This document shows positions 30,464 to 37,813 of a stretch of DNA of 64,000 nt, one piece after another. The notes under the pieces were generated by a model. It had not been told where the DNA came from. It searched no databases and was given only the letters and a program-made list of their open reading frames with translations. Origin of the DNA: Halobacillus salinus (GTDB lineage Bacteria; Bacillota; Bacilli; Bacillales; Halobacillaceae); assembly GCF_004684905.1 (NCBI RefSeq), contig NZ_SRJC01000001.1, positions 1 to 64,000 on the forward strand, written 5' to 3'. Every line of letters starts with the position of its first letter. Positions within the stretch are counted from its first letter, which is position 1. The position numbers and the translations under genes are program-made.

Positions 30464-30949
30464 CTAAAAGCACAACACGACAATTCCATATGGTGTCGTT
30501 TGAGCGGGGATGCTCTTGGTCGAGGTACCGTAACTGACGACGAGGCTATGATTCGCTGGACTGCTCGTGTACGCCTGCCCGTTCTTGAGCGATACTTGCG
30601 TGTATGGCGACAGATTCAGTTGGAGTCGTCCGTCGCTGCTCACGAGTTGTTCATTGAAATCATCGACTTTGACGAACCGGTACGGCACTTCCTTCACGAG
30701 TACGAGCGCACGGTAACGCGGCGGATAGATCAACGGAACAGGGGCGAGTCCGTCGTAATAGCCCGTCACGAAATCCCCGACGTTGACGGACTGATGATCC
30801 ATTAAATACGTGTCCTCGGTCAGCATGAAATCCACCCGATTCCCAGTCCCGTCTTCCACGGATACCAGCTGCTGGCAACCGCCTTGCGCCGGGTCCAGTT
30901 CCTTGATTTGTGTCACGTTTCCTCTATAATAACGCCATTCCACTAGCAT
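30464..30949 (-). CDS. Conserved hypothetical protein
   Basis: A 161-residue protein with no signal peptide and mostly beta structure. Its pattern (RGNVTQIKELD, then QQLVSVEDGTGNRVDF, PLIYPPRYRALVLVKE, SYGTSTKSIPAQTTPYGIVVLC) matches a small-protein or C-terminal module that I have seen in Firmicutes hypothetical proteins, without known function. AAGAGG lies very close to the ATG at 30949. Monocistronic. Confidence 0.65.
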   Translation of the reverse strand: MLVEWRYYRGNVTQIKELDPAQGGCQQLVSVEDGTGNRVDFMLTEDTYLMDHQSVNVGDFVTGYYDGLAPVPLIYPPRYRALVLVKEVPYRFVKVDDFNEQLVSSDGRLQLNLSPYTQVSLKNGQAYTSSPANHSLVVSYGTSTKSIPAQTTPYGIVVLCF

Positions 30950-30994
30950 CACCTCTTATAGCAGAATATGCGTTAGCGGAAAAAGAGGTGCTTT

Positions 30995-31063
30995 GGGGCC
31001 CGGGCCCTCGTCCCAACCCGTGCCCCAACTCAACGCAAAAAAGGGGACAGATGCCCTGTCCCC
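30995..31063. repeat. Family 1 repeat, two unlike arms
   Basis: GGGGCCCGGGCCCTCGTCCC and GGGGACAGATGCCCTGTCCCC, in the gap after the metal-binding protein gene. Confidence 0.8.
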
Positions 31064-31069
31064 GATACG

Positions 31070-32011
31070 CTATTTCGTTAATCCGTCTTTGATGGTTTGG
31101 ATGTTGGATTCCATCATGGTGATGTAGGTGTCGCCGTTGTTGCCTGGTTTGGCGAGGGAGTCGGTGAAGACGTCGCCCATGATTGGTACGCCGGTTTCCC
31201 CAGAGACAGCCTCCATACTCCGTGGGTCGATACTCGTTTCAAGGAAAAGTCCGGTGATGTGCTTGTCGTTGATGATGTCGACGATGCGTGTGATCTGGTC
31301 CGGTGTTCCCTGGTTTTCCTGGTTGATCTCCCAAATATACTCGGCTTGGAATCCGTAAGCCTTACTGAAGTATTTGAACGCTCCTTCGCTGGTGACGAGT
31401 ACGCGTTCTTTTTCAGGTATTTCGCTGAACTGTGCCAGCGCTTCTTCATGCAAGCTTTGCAACTTCTCGATGTAATCCGCTGCATTTTTCTCGTAAACGT
31501 CTTTGTTCTCAGGATCGACTTCGATCAAACCGTCGCGGGCGTTTTTCGCGTATTGGATCCCGTTCTCGATGTTCAACCACGCGTGCGGGTCTTCTTCTCC
31601 TTCATTTCCTTCAGACGTCAGATACATCGGCTCGACGTCTTCGCTCATACGGAAAACAGGCGCGTCCTCACCGGATTTTCCGGCTGTTTCCATCAGCTTA
31701 TCGAACCAAGCGTTGCCGGCTTCCAAATTCAATCCGTTATAGAAAACCGCGTCCGCATCGGTCGCTTTTTTCACATCTTCAGGAAGCGGGTCGTATTCGT
31801 GCGGGTTCGATCCGATCGGGGCCAAGCTGTGGATCTCCACCATGTCGCCTCCGACGTTCTTCACGATGTCATAGACGATCGAGTATGTCGTCACGACCTC
31901 GACCTTGCCGTCATCCTCCGTGTTGCCGTCCGCTTCCTCCGATCCGCAAGCAGCGAGCATTCCGAGTGTAAGCAGTGTTGCCATCATTAGTACAAATTTT
32001 TTCTTCAACAT
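31070..32011 (-). CDS. Metal-binding lipoprotein of an ABC importer, manganese type
   Basis: A 313-residue cluster A-I binding protein. The signal peptide ends LGMLAACGSEE with the lipidated Cys at residue 22. Ligand positions are visible: His in NPHEYDPLP, His in DPHAWLN, Glu in TSEGAFKYFSKAYG and Asp in TSIDPRSM. Glu at the third position and an acidic rather than His-rich loop favour Mn2+ (PsaA/MntC type) over Zn2+. It delivers metal to the permease encoded just upstream. It is the third gene of the operon. Confidence 0.9.
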   Translation of the reverse strand: MLKKKFVLMMATLLTLGMLAACGSEEADGNTEDDGKVEVVTTYSIVYDIVKNVGGDMVEIHSLAPIGSNPHEYDPLPEDVKKATDADAVFYNGLNLEAGNAWFDKLMETAGKSGEDAPVFRMSEDVEPMYLTSEGNEGEEDPHAWLNIENGIQYAKNARDGLIEVDPENKDVYEKNAADYIEKLQSLHEEALAQFSEIPEKERVLVTSEGAFKYFSKAYGFQAEYIWEINQENQGTPDQITRIVDIINDKHITGLFLETSIDPRSMEAVSGETGVPIMGDVFTDSLAKPGNNGDTYITMMESNIQTIKDGLTK

Positions 32012-32023
32012 TTTAATTCCTCC

Positions 32024-32881
32024 TTAAGTAAGTGAAGCTCTCTTTCTTCGTGTTTTCAACGTTTTCCATAGCAGTCCGTGTTTCGGTGAGAAAAGGAAGG
32101 CGAGCACAAACAGCGCTGTTGCGGCCATGACGATGGTAGCGCCTGAGGCCAAGTTGTACGTGAAGCTGAAGTACAGCCCGACAATTGCAGCGACAGATCC
32201 GAGTCCCGCTGCCAAGAAAATCATCACCCATAAGCGCTCCGTCAATAGGTAAGCCGTTGCTGCCGGCGTGATCAGCATCGCGACAACGAGGACGATTCCC
32301 ACCGTCTGAAGGGAAGCGACCGTGACCAGCGTCAGCAGCATCATTAAGAAATAGTGGATCAAGCGGACCGGCAGACCATATGCGGCGCCCATCGTTTCAT
32401 CGAACGACGTGACCAACAATTCTTTGTAAAAAAGGTACACGGCGATCAGCACGACGAGCGAGATGCCGAGCGTGATCCACATATCCGACGCGCGGACAGC
32501 GAGTACGTTTCCGAACAAAATGTGATAGAGGTCCGTACTGCTTTTCAACATCGTAATTACGATGATTCCGGCAGCGAAGGCGGAAGTGAACATGATGCCG
32601 ATCGAGGTATCATGCTTGATCCGGCTGTTCTGCGACACGAAGCCGATGCCGACCGCCGTCAGAATCCCGCTCAGTACCGCCCCGAAGAAAAAGTTGATCC
32701 CGAACATATACGAAATCGCGACACCCGGAAGCACCGCGTGCGAAATCGCATCCCCCATCAGCGACATCCCTCTCAAGATGATGAAACAGCCGATGACGCC
32801 ACAGATGATGCCGACCATCACTGAGGTCAATAGCGCTTTTTGCAAAAATCCATAGTGCAGCACCGCATCGATGAATTCCAT
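32024..32881 (-). CDS. Metal ABC transporter permease
   Basis: A 285-residue, eight-helix ABC-3 family permease (GCFIILRGMSLMGDAISHAVLPGVA near residue 30). It forms the channel for Mn2+ or Zn2+. It lies two bases after the ATPase gene and is followed after 12 bases by the binding-protein gene, so all three form one operon. The C-terminus is basic. Confidence 0.92.
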   Translation of the reverse strand: MEFIDAVLHYGFLQKALLTSVMVGIICGVIGCFIILRGMSLMGDAISHAVLPGVAISYMFGINFFFGAVLSGILTAVGIGFVSQNSRIKHDTSIGIMFTSAFAAGIIVITMLKSSTDLYHILFGNVLAVRASDMWITLGISLVVLIAVYLFYKELLVTSFDETMGAAYGLPVRLIHYFLMMLLTLVTVASLQTVGIVLVVAMLITPAATAYLLTERLWVMIFLAAGLGSVAAIVGLYFSFTYNLASGATIVMAATALFVLAFLFSPKHGLLWKTLKTRRKRASLT

Positions 32882-32883
32882 TG

Positions 32884-33624
32884 TTATACCCCCATCTCTT
32901 TCATGAACGCGAATTGCCCCTGGTAAGCTTTCGCGATGATATCGGTCTGGAACACGTCACTTACCGCGCCGAATCCGATCAATTCCTTATTCAACAAAAT
33001 CAGCTGGTGGAAATAATCGTTCGCCTTGCTCAAGTCGTGGTGGACGACGATGACCGTTTTCCCTTGCCAGCACAGCTCCTTGAGGATCTTCACGATCGTC
33101 TCCTCACTCGAGACATCGACCCCGACAAACGGCTCATCGAGGAAAAAGACTTCCGCCTGCTGCGCCAGCGCACGAGCTAGAAAGACGCGCTGCTGCTGAC
33201 CGCCGGACAACTCCCCGATCTGACGATGACTGAACTCTTCCATCCCGACACGACGCAAACATTCCATCGCCCACTGGCGCTCTTTTTTTCCCGGGCGGCG
33301 GAACAGCTTCAACCTCGGATACGTCCCGAGCAGCACCGCATCTCTCACCGTAATCGGAAAATCCCAATCGATGTCATTGCGCTGCGGCACATACGCAATC
33401 TGTTTACGAACCTCTTTCACCGGCTTCCCGAGAATCTCAACATCGCCTTTATCGCGCGGAATCAACCCGAGCATCGCTTTCAAAAACGTCGATTTACCAG
33501 CCCCGTTCGGACCAATGATGCCGACAAGATTTCCCGGTTCAACAGCCAGACTGACGTCACGGACAGCTTCATCCCCATAGTAGGAAACATGGAGGTTCTG
33601 AATCGAAATGGCTTTATGATGCAT
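32884..33624 (-). CDS. Metal ABC transporter ATPase
   Basis: A 246-residue ABC ATPase. Walker A is GPNGAGKSTFLKAM (residues 38-51), the signature is LSGGQQQRVFLARAL, and Walker B is VFFLDEPF. It is the first gene of the metal-uptake operon. AGGAGG lies before the ATG. Confidence 0.93.
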   Translation of the reverse strand: MHHKAISIQNLHVSYYGDEAVRDVSLAVEPGNLVGIIGPNGAGKSTFLKAMLGLIPRDKGDVEILGKPVKEVRKQIAYVPQRNDIDWDFPITVRDAVLLGTYPRLKLFRRPGKKERQWAMECLRRVGMEEFSHRQIGELSGGQQQRVFLARALAQQAEVFFLDEPFVGVDVSSEETIVKILKELCWQGKTVIVVHHDLSKANDYFHQLILLNKELIGFGAVSDVFQTDIIAKAYQGQFAFMKEMGV

Positions 33625-33687
33625 CTTAATTCCTCCTCTTATCTGAATATAATTAGCGTTATTACATGATTATTGCGGACAGACACT

Positions 33688-33706
33688 AATCTTTCCTTAG
33701 ACCAAC
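33688..33706. promoter_or_regulatory. Possible MntR-like site upstream of the metal importer
   Basis: On the minus strand the promoter region reads GTTGGTCTAAGGAAAGATTA. Its TAAGGAAA half matches the right half of the B. subtilis MntR box (TTTGCCTTAAGGAAA); the left half does not. A candidate promoter (TTAGTG, 17 bases, TGTAAT) lies next to it. Confidence 0.3.
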
Positions 33707-33841
33707 TTTTAGAACAAAAAAATTTAGGCTCTGATACTATATGGCGTTGGAGGGAAAGTGTTACAAAATTGATGATCGCTCAAAAAGTTTCCTTGATGCA
33801 AAATATATAGAAGACTCCACAAAAAGTCAACACCTTTCTTT

Positions 33842-33893
33842 GGGGACAGGGACCTCGTCCCACCGCCGAGGGCGGGACAAGGTCCCTGTCCCC
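33842..33893. repeat. Family 1 repeat, paired arms
   Basis: GGGGACAGGGACCTCGTCCC, loop CACCGCCGAGGGC, then GGGACAAGGTCCCTGTCCCC. Confidence 0.9.
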
Positions 33894-33954
33894 AAAAACG
33901 AAACAAGTGCCTGGACCCACGCACATATAATAAAAGGAGAGGAGGCGTACTTGT

Positions 33955-35169
33955 ATGGAAGGAATGGTTGTAGCTACGTTGATGCAGTATATTCCACGGG
34001 AGGCAGAGGTGGTAGAAGTTCAGATTCCTTCTCGACCGAAGGCGATAGGGATGGTGGACATGGATGGGGATGGAGTTCTCGAGTTGGTCGGGGCATACCG
34101 CTTGCGGGGAAAGATCTGGGTGACGGTATTGAAACCTTATGGACATGCTTGGTGCGTAGCGGCTACGTTCAAAGGAAAAGGATATGGCGTGACGTATTTC
34201 GGTGCCGCACCTGTCACGAACGGGAGAACATGTCCGTTGATCGTAGGTTGGCAAGTGGCAGCGATCTGGTCGGATTTGAGCGTGTATGATTGGACGAGAG
34301 AAGGAATCCGGGATGTCATCGCCCGCAACCAGTACCACAGTTTCATGGAAGTGGTCCAGCTGAACCGTCCCGGAAGCACCTGTGAAATCGCGCTTTGGAA
34401 ACACGATACAGGCAAGGCGTACAAGGTGAAAGTGTACCGGTGGTGCGACGGGCGCCTGATTCCGGCGCGGGATGTGTACCCTGTCTATTTTCAAAAAGTG
34501 GTAACTTACTACAAGCGACTGTTGAGGCGGGTGGATTCAACCGTGTACTGGTACTACCTAGCCGATGCCCTGCAAAAAATCGGGGACGAACAAGGGGCCG
34601 CGAATGCTGCCGCGAAGGCTCTGGCATTCAAACACCCGTATCCTTCAAAGGAACTGCTTGAAACGTTCCAAAGGGAAAAGTGCACCTATGAGCCTGTTGA
34701 GAACCAGAAGGGGATCGACTTTTCCAACCTGAAAAATGCATGTGAGGAAAACGAGAAAAACGAGCAGCTAGAAAAAGCGGTAGAAGAAGCGTTCGATTTC
34801 AAACTCGCAGAGGAGAACGTACGCCTCTCTTACTATTTCGTCGACCTCAATGACGATGGCATCGAAGAGGTATTCGTGTACTTGGAGGGACCGTTCTTCT
34901 GCGGAACGGGAGGGTGCAGTGGCGCAGTGTTCCGCCAAGAAAACGGAGAGTATGTCCCTTTGACGAGATTCTCCCTCGTCCGGAGGCCGGTCATCGTGAG
35001 TGAAGAAAAAACACACGGCTACCGCGATCTGATCTTCTACGTAGCAGGTGGTGGAATCGAAGACTTTTTCGCCCGCCTCCGGTTCGACGGTACGACCTAT
35101 CCCTCCAACCCGTCCATCCAGTCCAAAGTCAAACCAGGCACCACCATCCGAGGAGCAGCGCTCGTATAG
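33955..35169 (+). CDS. Large hypothetical protein with two calcium-loop-like motifs
   Basis: A 404-residue protein without a signal peptide. Near residue 35, MVDMDGDGVLELVGAYRL, and near 300, YYFVDLNDDGIEEVFVYL, resemble DxDGDG loops of FG-GAP/EF-hand-like repeats. A short helical repeat-like stretch lies between them (about 190-230). Cys-rich FFCGTGGCSG follows the second loop. I cannot assign a function. GGAGAGGAGG lies upstream. It is 0.8 kb before the type VII locus on the same strand but separated by repeats, so a link is not shown. Confidence 0.6.
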   Translation: MEGMVVATLMQYIPREAEVVEVQIPSRPKAIGMVDMDGDGVLELVGAYRLRGKIWVTVLKPYGHAWCVAATFKGKGYGVTYFGAAPVTNGRTCPLIVGWQVAAIWSDLSVYDWTREGIRDVIARNQYHSFMEVVQLNRPGSTCEIALWKHDTGKAYKVKVYRWCDGRLIPARDVYPVYFQKVVTYYKRLLRRVDSTVYWYYLADALQKIGDEQGAANAAAKALAFKHPYPSKELLETFQREKCTYEPVENQKGIDFSNLKNACEENEKNEQLEKAVEEAFDFKLAEENVRLSYYFVDLNDDGIEEVFVYLEGPFFCGTGGCSGAVFRQENGEYVPLTRFSLVRRPVIVSEEKTHGYRDLIFYVAGGGIEDFFARLRFDGTTYPSNPSIQSKVKPGTTIRGAALV

Positions 35170-35220
35170 GGGCCAGGGACCTCGTCCCACCGCCAAGGGC
35201 GGGACAAGGTCCCTGGCCCC
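35169..35220. repeat. Family 1 repeat, paired arms
   Basis: GGGGCCAGGGACCTCGTCCC and GGGACAAGGTCCCTGGCCCC; both arms carry the GCCAGGG/CCCTGGC variant. Confidence 0.9.
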
Positions 35221-35364
35221 AAAGAATCTTTTAACTAAATAGTGCTCACTCTACCGAAATATTCATAGTATTGGAATCGCGCGTAAGTTATTTTAGGAAA
35301 ATTTTGGGTTGATCAGCACTAGCAATCTAATAGTTTAATAGTCAAGCTAACTCGTTCTCTTATT

Positions 35365-35520
35365 TCATGAACCTCTGCAACCCCACCGCCACTTCACCAT
35401 CCTGCAATTCACCCCCTGATCCGTGTACTTCTGAACAGGAACAGAATCACTATTTCCTTCTGCTTCAGACCTAGCCGAACAACCACTCATTCACAAAGAA
35501 ACAATACTACAATAACGTTC
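35365..35520 (-). pseudogene. Decayed lipoprotein gene fragment
   Basis: On the minus strand a signal-peptide-like run (VIVVLFLC) and a lipobox-like SGCSARSEAEG are out of frame with each other by one base. The second frame runs to a stop at 35365 after about 40 residues. It looks like the broken start of a lipoprotein gene whose upstream side is replaced by the family 1 repeat at 35528. It could also be chance. Confidence 0.3.
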
Positions 35521-35527
35521 CAGAGTA

Positions 35528-35580
35528 GGGCCAGGGACCTTGTCCCTTTCTTGGTTCATTGGGACGAGGTCCCTGGCCCC
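35528..35580. repeat. Family 1 repeat, paired arms
   Basis: GGGCCAGGGACCTTGTCCC and GGGACGAGGTCCCTGGCCCC, sharing the GCCAGGG variant with the site at 35169. Confidence 0.9.
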
Positions 35581-35672
35581 AAGAAACAGGTTTGGGATTT
35601 TGTGGGAAGGGGGATGTAATTACCGAAATATGTATTTTACGATGACGCAGGATCCAGTTCTCTCCTCAAGGG

Positions 35673-35807
35673 ATGAAAAACTTTTCAGAGGAGTATGGCC
35701 TGGAGTGCACAGACGAAGGAACAGAACGATGCAAATACTGCAGGCTGATAAAGTCCTGTGAAAATCGTCGTCTATCAACCGTCCCCGTCATCCATCCTAC
35801 TTCCTAG
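35673..35807 (+). CDS. Possible 44-residue Cys-rich micropeptide
   Basis: A short frame starting MKNFSEEYGLECTD carries C-x7-C-x2-C-x5-C, which could bind a metal. The ribosome binding site is poorly placed (AAGGG touching the ATG). It lies in the 765-base gap before the type VII locus, where nothing else clearly codes. Confidence 0.25.
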   Translation: MKNFSEEYGLECTDEGTERCKYCRLIKSCENRRLSTVPVIHPTS

Positions 35808-35874
35808 TCTAGTAGGAAAGTATTTGGTACCTTTGGCAGAATCTAGATAGATTTTACCGAAATTTGGAGATTCG

Positions 35875-35903
35875 TTGACTGGAAAATTTACCAAGGGTAC
35901 TAT
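35875..35903 (+). promoter_or_regulatory. Sigma-A promoter of the type VII secretion operon
   Basis: TTGACT, an exact 17-base spacer, then TACTAT, 32 bases before the esxA start. Confidence 0.7.
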
Positions 35904-35934
35904 GAAACCAAATTGAAAAGAGGAGTGATTCAAC

Positions 35935-36228
35935 ATGGCAGGAAACATCCGTCTGACCCCTGATGAGTTAAGAGAATTCGCGAGACAGTACAATAACGAG
36001 AGTGCAAACGTACAAGATTTGATCGGTAGACTCGATGGCATGAGCGGCCAGCTCCAAGAAATCTGGGAAGGTGCCTCCAGTGAAGCATTCGCTGCGCAGT
36101 ACCAAGAGCTTCGCCCATCTTTCGAAAAAATGACCACGCTTCTTGCAGAAGTGTCCCAACAGCTCAGCAACTCCGCGAACACGCTGGAAGAAACAGACCA
36201 GAACATCGCAGGTCAAATCCGCGGATAA
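35935..36228 (+). CDS. esxA: WXG100 protein, EsxA/YukE type
   Basis: A 97-residue helical hairpin with the WXG motif (WEG) at residues 44-46 between the two helices. It matches YukE of B. subtilis and EsxA of S. aureus: a secreted substrate and structural partner of the type VII system that forms dimers and engages the EssC motor. AGAGGAG precedes the ATG. It is the first gene of the locus, followed by a 150-base structured gap before yukD. Confidence 0.95.
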   Translation: MAGNIRLTPDELREFARQYNNESANVQDLIGRLDGMSGQLQEIWEGASSEAFAAQYQELRPSFEKMTTLLAEVSQQLSNSANTLEETDQNIAGQIRG

Positions 36229-36240
36229 GGATAGACAGGT

Positions 36241-36323
36241 GGGAAAAGTATCGTGTGAGATGCTTTTCCCCTTGTATTTCCTTTGGGTCTTTCTCTGGAA
36301 GGACTTGAAGCAAATGCAAGGGG
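36241..36323 (+). promoter_or_regulatory. Two overlapping hairpins between esxA and yukD
   Basis: Hairpin 1: GGGAAAAGTATC pairs with GATGCTTTTCCC (36241-36270). Hairpin 2: CCCCTTGTATTT pairs with AAATGCAAGGGG (36268-36323). They share the CCC at 36268-36270, so they partly exclude each other. Hairpin 1 followed by CTTGTATTT resembles a weak terminator. This could lower yukD-essC expression relative to esxA. Confidence 0.5.
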
Positions 36324-36379
36324 AGTAAGCGGAAGTTAGATTGCAGAGGTCGGCTTAAGAAAAGGGAGGATTGCGAATC

Positions 36380-36619
36380 ATGTACATCCAAGTCACCGTT
36401 GATTTGAAACACTACAACCAAGACGAAATCGATCTCCGTCTGTCCGACCACACCACCATCAGCCGCCTCATCGACCTCGCTTTCCAAGTCCAGGAGGTAG
36501 CGAACAAGCCGCGTGACGGTGGCTGGGTCAAGATTGCCAACAAGCGTATCGTCTGTAACGGTTCCGATACGCTTGAATCAGGCGGCGTCACGTCAGGCGA
36601 CCGGATCGAAATTTTGTAA
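36380..36619 (+). CDS. yukD: Ubiquitin-like YukD/EsaB protein of type VII secretion
   Basis: A 79-residue protein with a ubiquitin-like beta-grasp pattern (MYIQVTVDL, then TISRLIDLAF, then SGDRIEIL at the C-terminus). YukD/EsaB are small cytosolic components needed for type VII secretion, without ubiquitin conjugation. The ATG 36380 follows GGGAGG; an in-frame ATG three codons earlier is too close to it. Confidence 0.9.
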   Translation: MYIQVTVDLKHYNQDEIDLRLSDHTTISRLIDLAFQVQEVANKPRDGGWVKIANKRIVCNGSDTLESGGVTSGDRIEIL

Positions 36620-36640
36620 GAAGAAAAGGAGCAGGCACCC

Positions 36641-37801
36641 ATGGTGGACACACAACCGACGTACTTCAGACAGATTACAGGAGCAGACATCAGCCGGGAA
36701 GACGGTACCTATCGTGTCGTCTATCAGAAAGCCCGGCTCAGGATGCAGGATGAGCGCGAAATCCACATTCTGCACGATATCGATTCAACCATGAAAAAGA
36801 GCATCGCGTCGACGGAAGATGAAGTGGAGCTGACGGTCGAGGCTCCGGACCATTACCTGCCGTACGCAGCGGTGAAGCATAAATCGGAATACAGCCGCTG
36901 GATGTTCGCCGATCAGCTCATCAAAGTGGTGGAGCAGCACCGATTTTCCAGACTGAACCAACTAATTTGTCCGGAAAATATCCTCGTCGATGCCGGGATG
37001 ACCCCGCATTTCATCCACTACGGAGTGAAAGAGAGTCTGCCTCCATATGAAACCGACTCAGCCCGTGTTTTTGAAGAATTGAAGGCGGCGGTGGCTGAGA
37101 TGATCGACTTGTCGGAGAGCTTCGTCTATTATTTGAAATTCCGCGATACGATGTCCGTCGATGAGGAAGTGAGGGCGGTCCTTTTGTCAGAGGATTTCGA
37201 TACGCTGAAGCAAATCGTCCGCAACCACTTAGACGAACTGGAAAAAAGGGAAGCGGAGCTCGTCAAAGAGCCGGAACCGAAGTGGCGGAAGCGTCGCAAC
37301 CGACTGCGCGCGAGCATCGCACTTACGGTACCGCTCGTCGCCGTGATCGTCTACGCCTTCTTTTTCGTACAGCCGAAGCAGGCGGCCTTGCTCGACAGTC
37401 ACGAAGCGTTCCTTCAGCAGGATTACGAGTCCGTGATCGAGGCTTTGGCGGACTATCCGCCAGAGGACTTGTCGCAGACTTCAAGCTATCAACTCGCCCG
37501 TTCATATATCCAACAGGAGTCGTGGCAGCCCGATCGTACCATCGATCTCGAAACGGATGAAGATTACTTGCGCTACTGGATCCATATGGGCCGGAGCGAA
37601 TACCAGGAAGCCGTCACCCTCGCCAAATCGTGGGAGGACACGGACTTGATCCTGCTCTCGCTCACTCAGCACCTTGACGAGGTCAAGGGCGCGAATTTGT
37701 CGCCTGAAGAGAAAGAGAAGCAGCTCGAGCGCATCCAGGCGGAAATCGAAGAATACGAGCGCGTGAAAGAAGAACAGCAGCAGGATCAACAAGGAGCGTA
37801 G
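36641..37801 (+). CDS. essB: Type VII secretion pseudokinase-like membrane protein EssB/YukC
   Basis: A 386-residue protein. Residues 1-215 form the cytoplasmic pseudokinase-like domain, 224-243 a single transmembrane helix preceded by a basic stretch (WRKRRNRLR), and 245-386 the extracytoplasmic helical domain, ending in an acidic Gln-rich tail. YukC/EssB bridges the EssC motor and the rest of the apparatus. AAAGGAG precedes the ATG, and it lies 21 bases after yukD. Confidence 0.93.
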   Translation: MVDTQPTYFRQITGADISREDGTYRVVYQKARLRMQDEREIHILHDIDSTMKKSIASTEDEVELTVEAPDHYLPYAAVKHKSEYSRWMFADQLIKVVEQHRFSRLNQLICPENILVDAGMTPHFIHYGVKESLPPYETDSARVFEELKAAVAEMIDLSESFVYYLKFRDTMSVDEEVRAVLLSEDFDTLKQIVRNHLDELEKREAELVKEPEPKWRKRRNRLRASIALTVPLVAVIVYAFFFVQPKQAALLDSHEAFLQQDYESVIEALADYPPEDLSQTSSYQLARSYIQQESWQPDRTIDLETDEDYLRYWIHMGRSEYQEAVTLAKSWEDTDLILLSLTQHLDEVKGANLSPEEKEKQLERIQAEIEEYERVKEEQQQDQQGA

Positions 37802-37813
37802 GGAGAGATGACA

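Noticed and set aside
31097-31990. Long plus-strand frame opposite the metal-binding lipoprotein
   Set aside because: Mirror of the real gene, with no ribosome binding site and shadow-like composition.
35251-35860. TACCGAAAT(A/T) occurs three times in the gap before the type VII locus (near 35252, 35629 and 35856)
   Set aside because: Spacing is irregular, no palindrome is formed, and in an AT-rich gap of 700 bases three 9-mers are weak evidence for a regulatory site.
36241-36270. Strong terminator after esxA
   Set aside because: The stem is good but only a mixed CTTGTATTT follows, not a T tract, so it is recorded as a possible attenuator.
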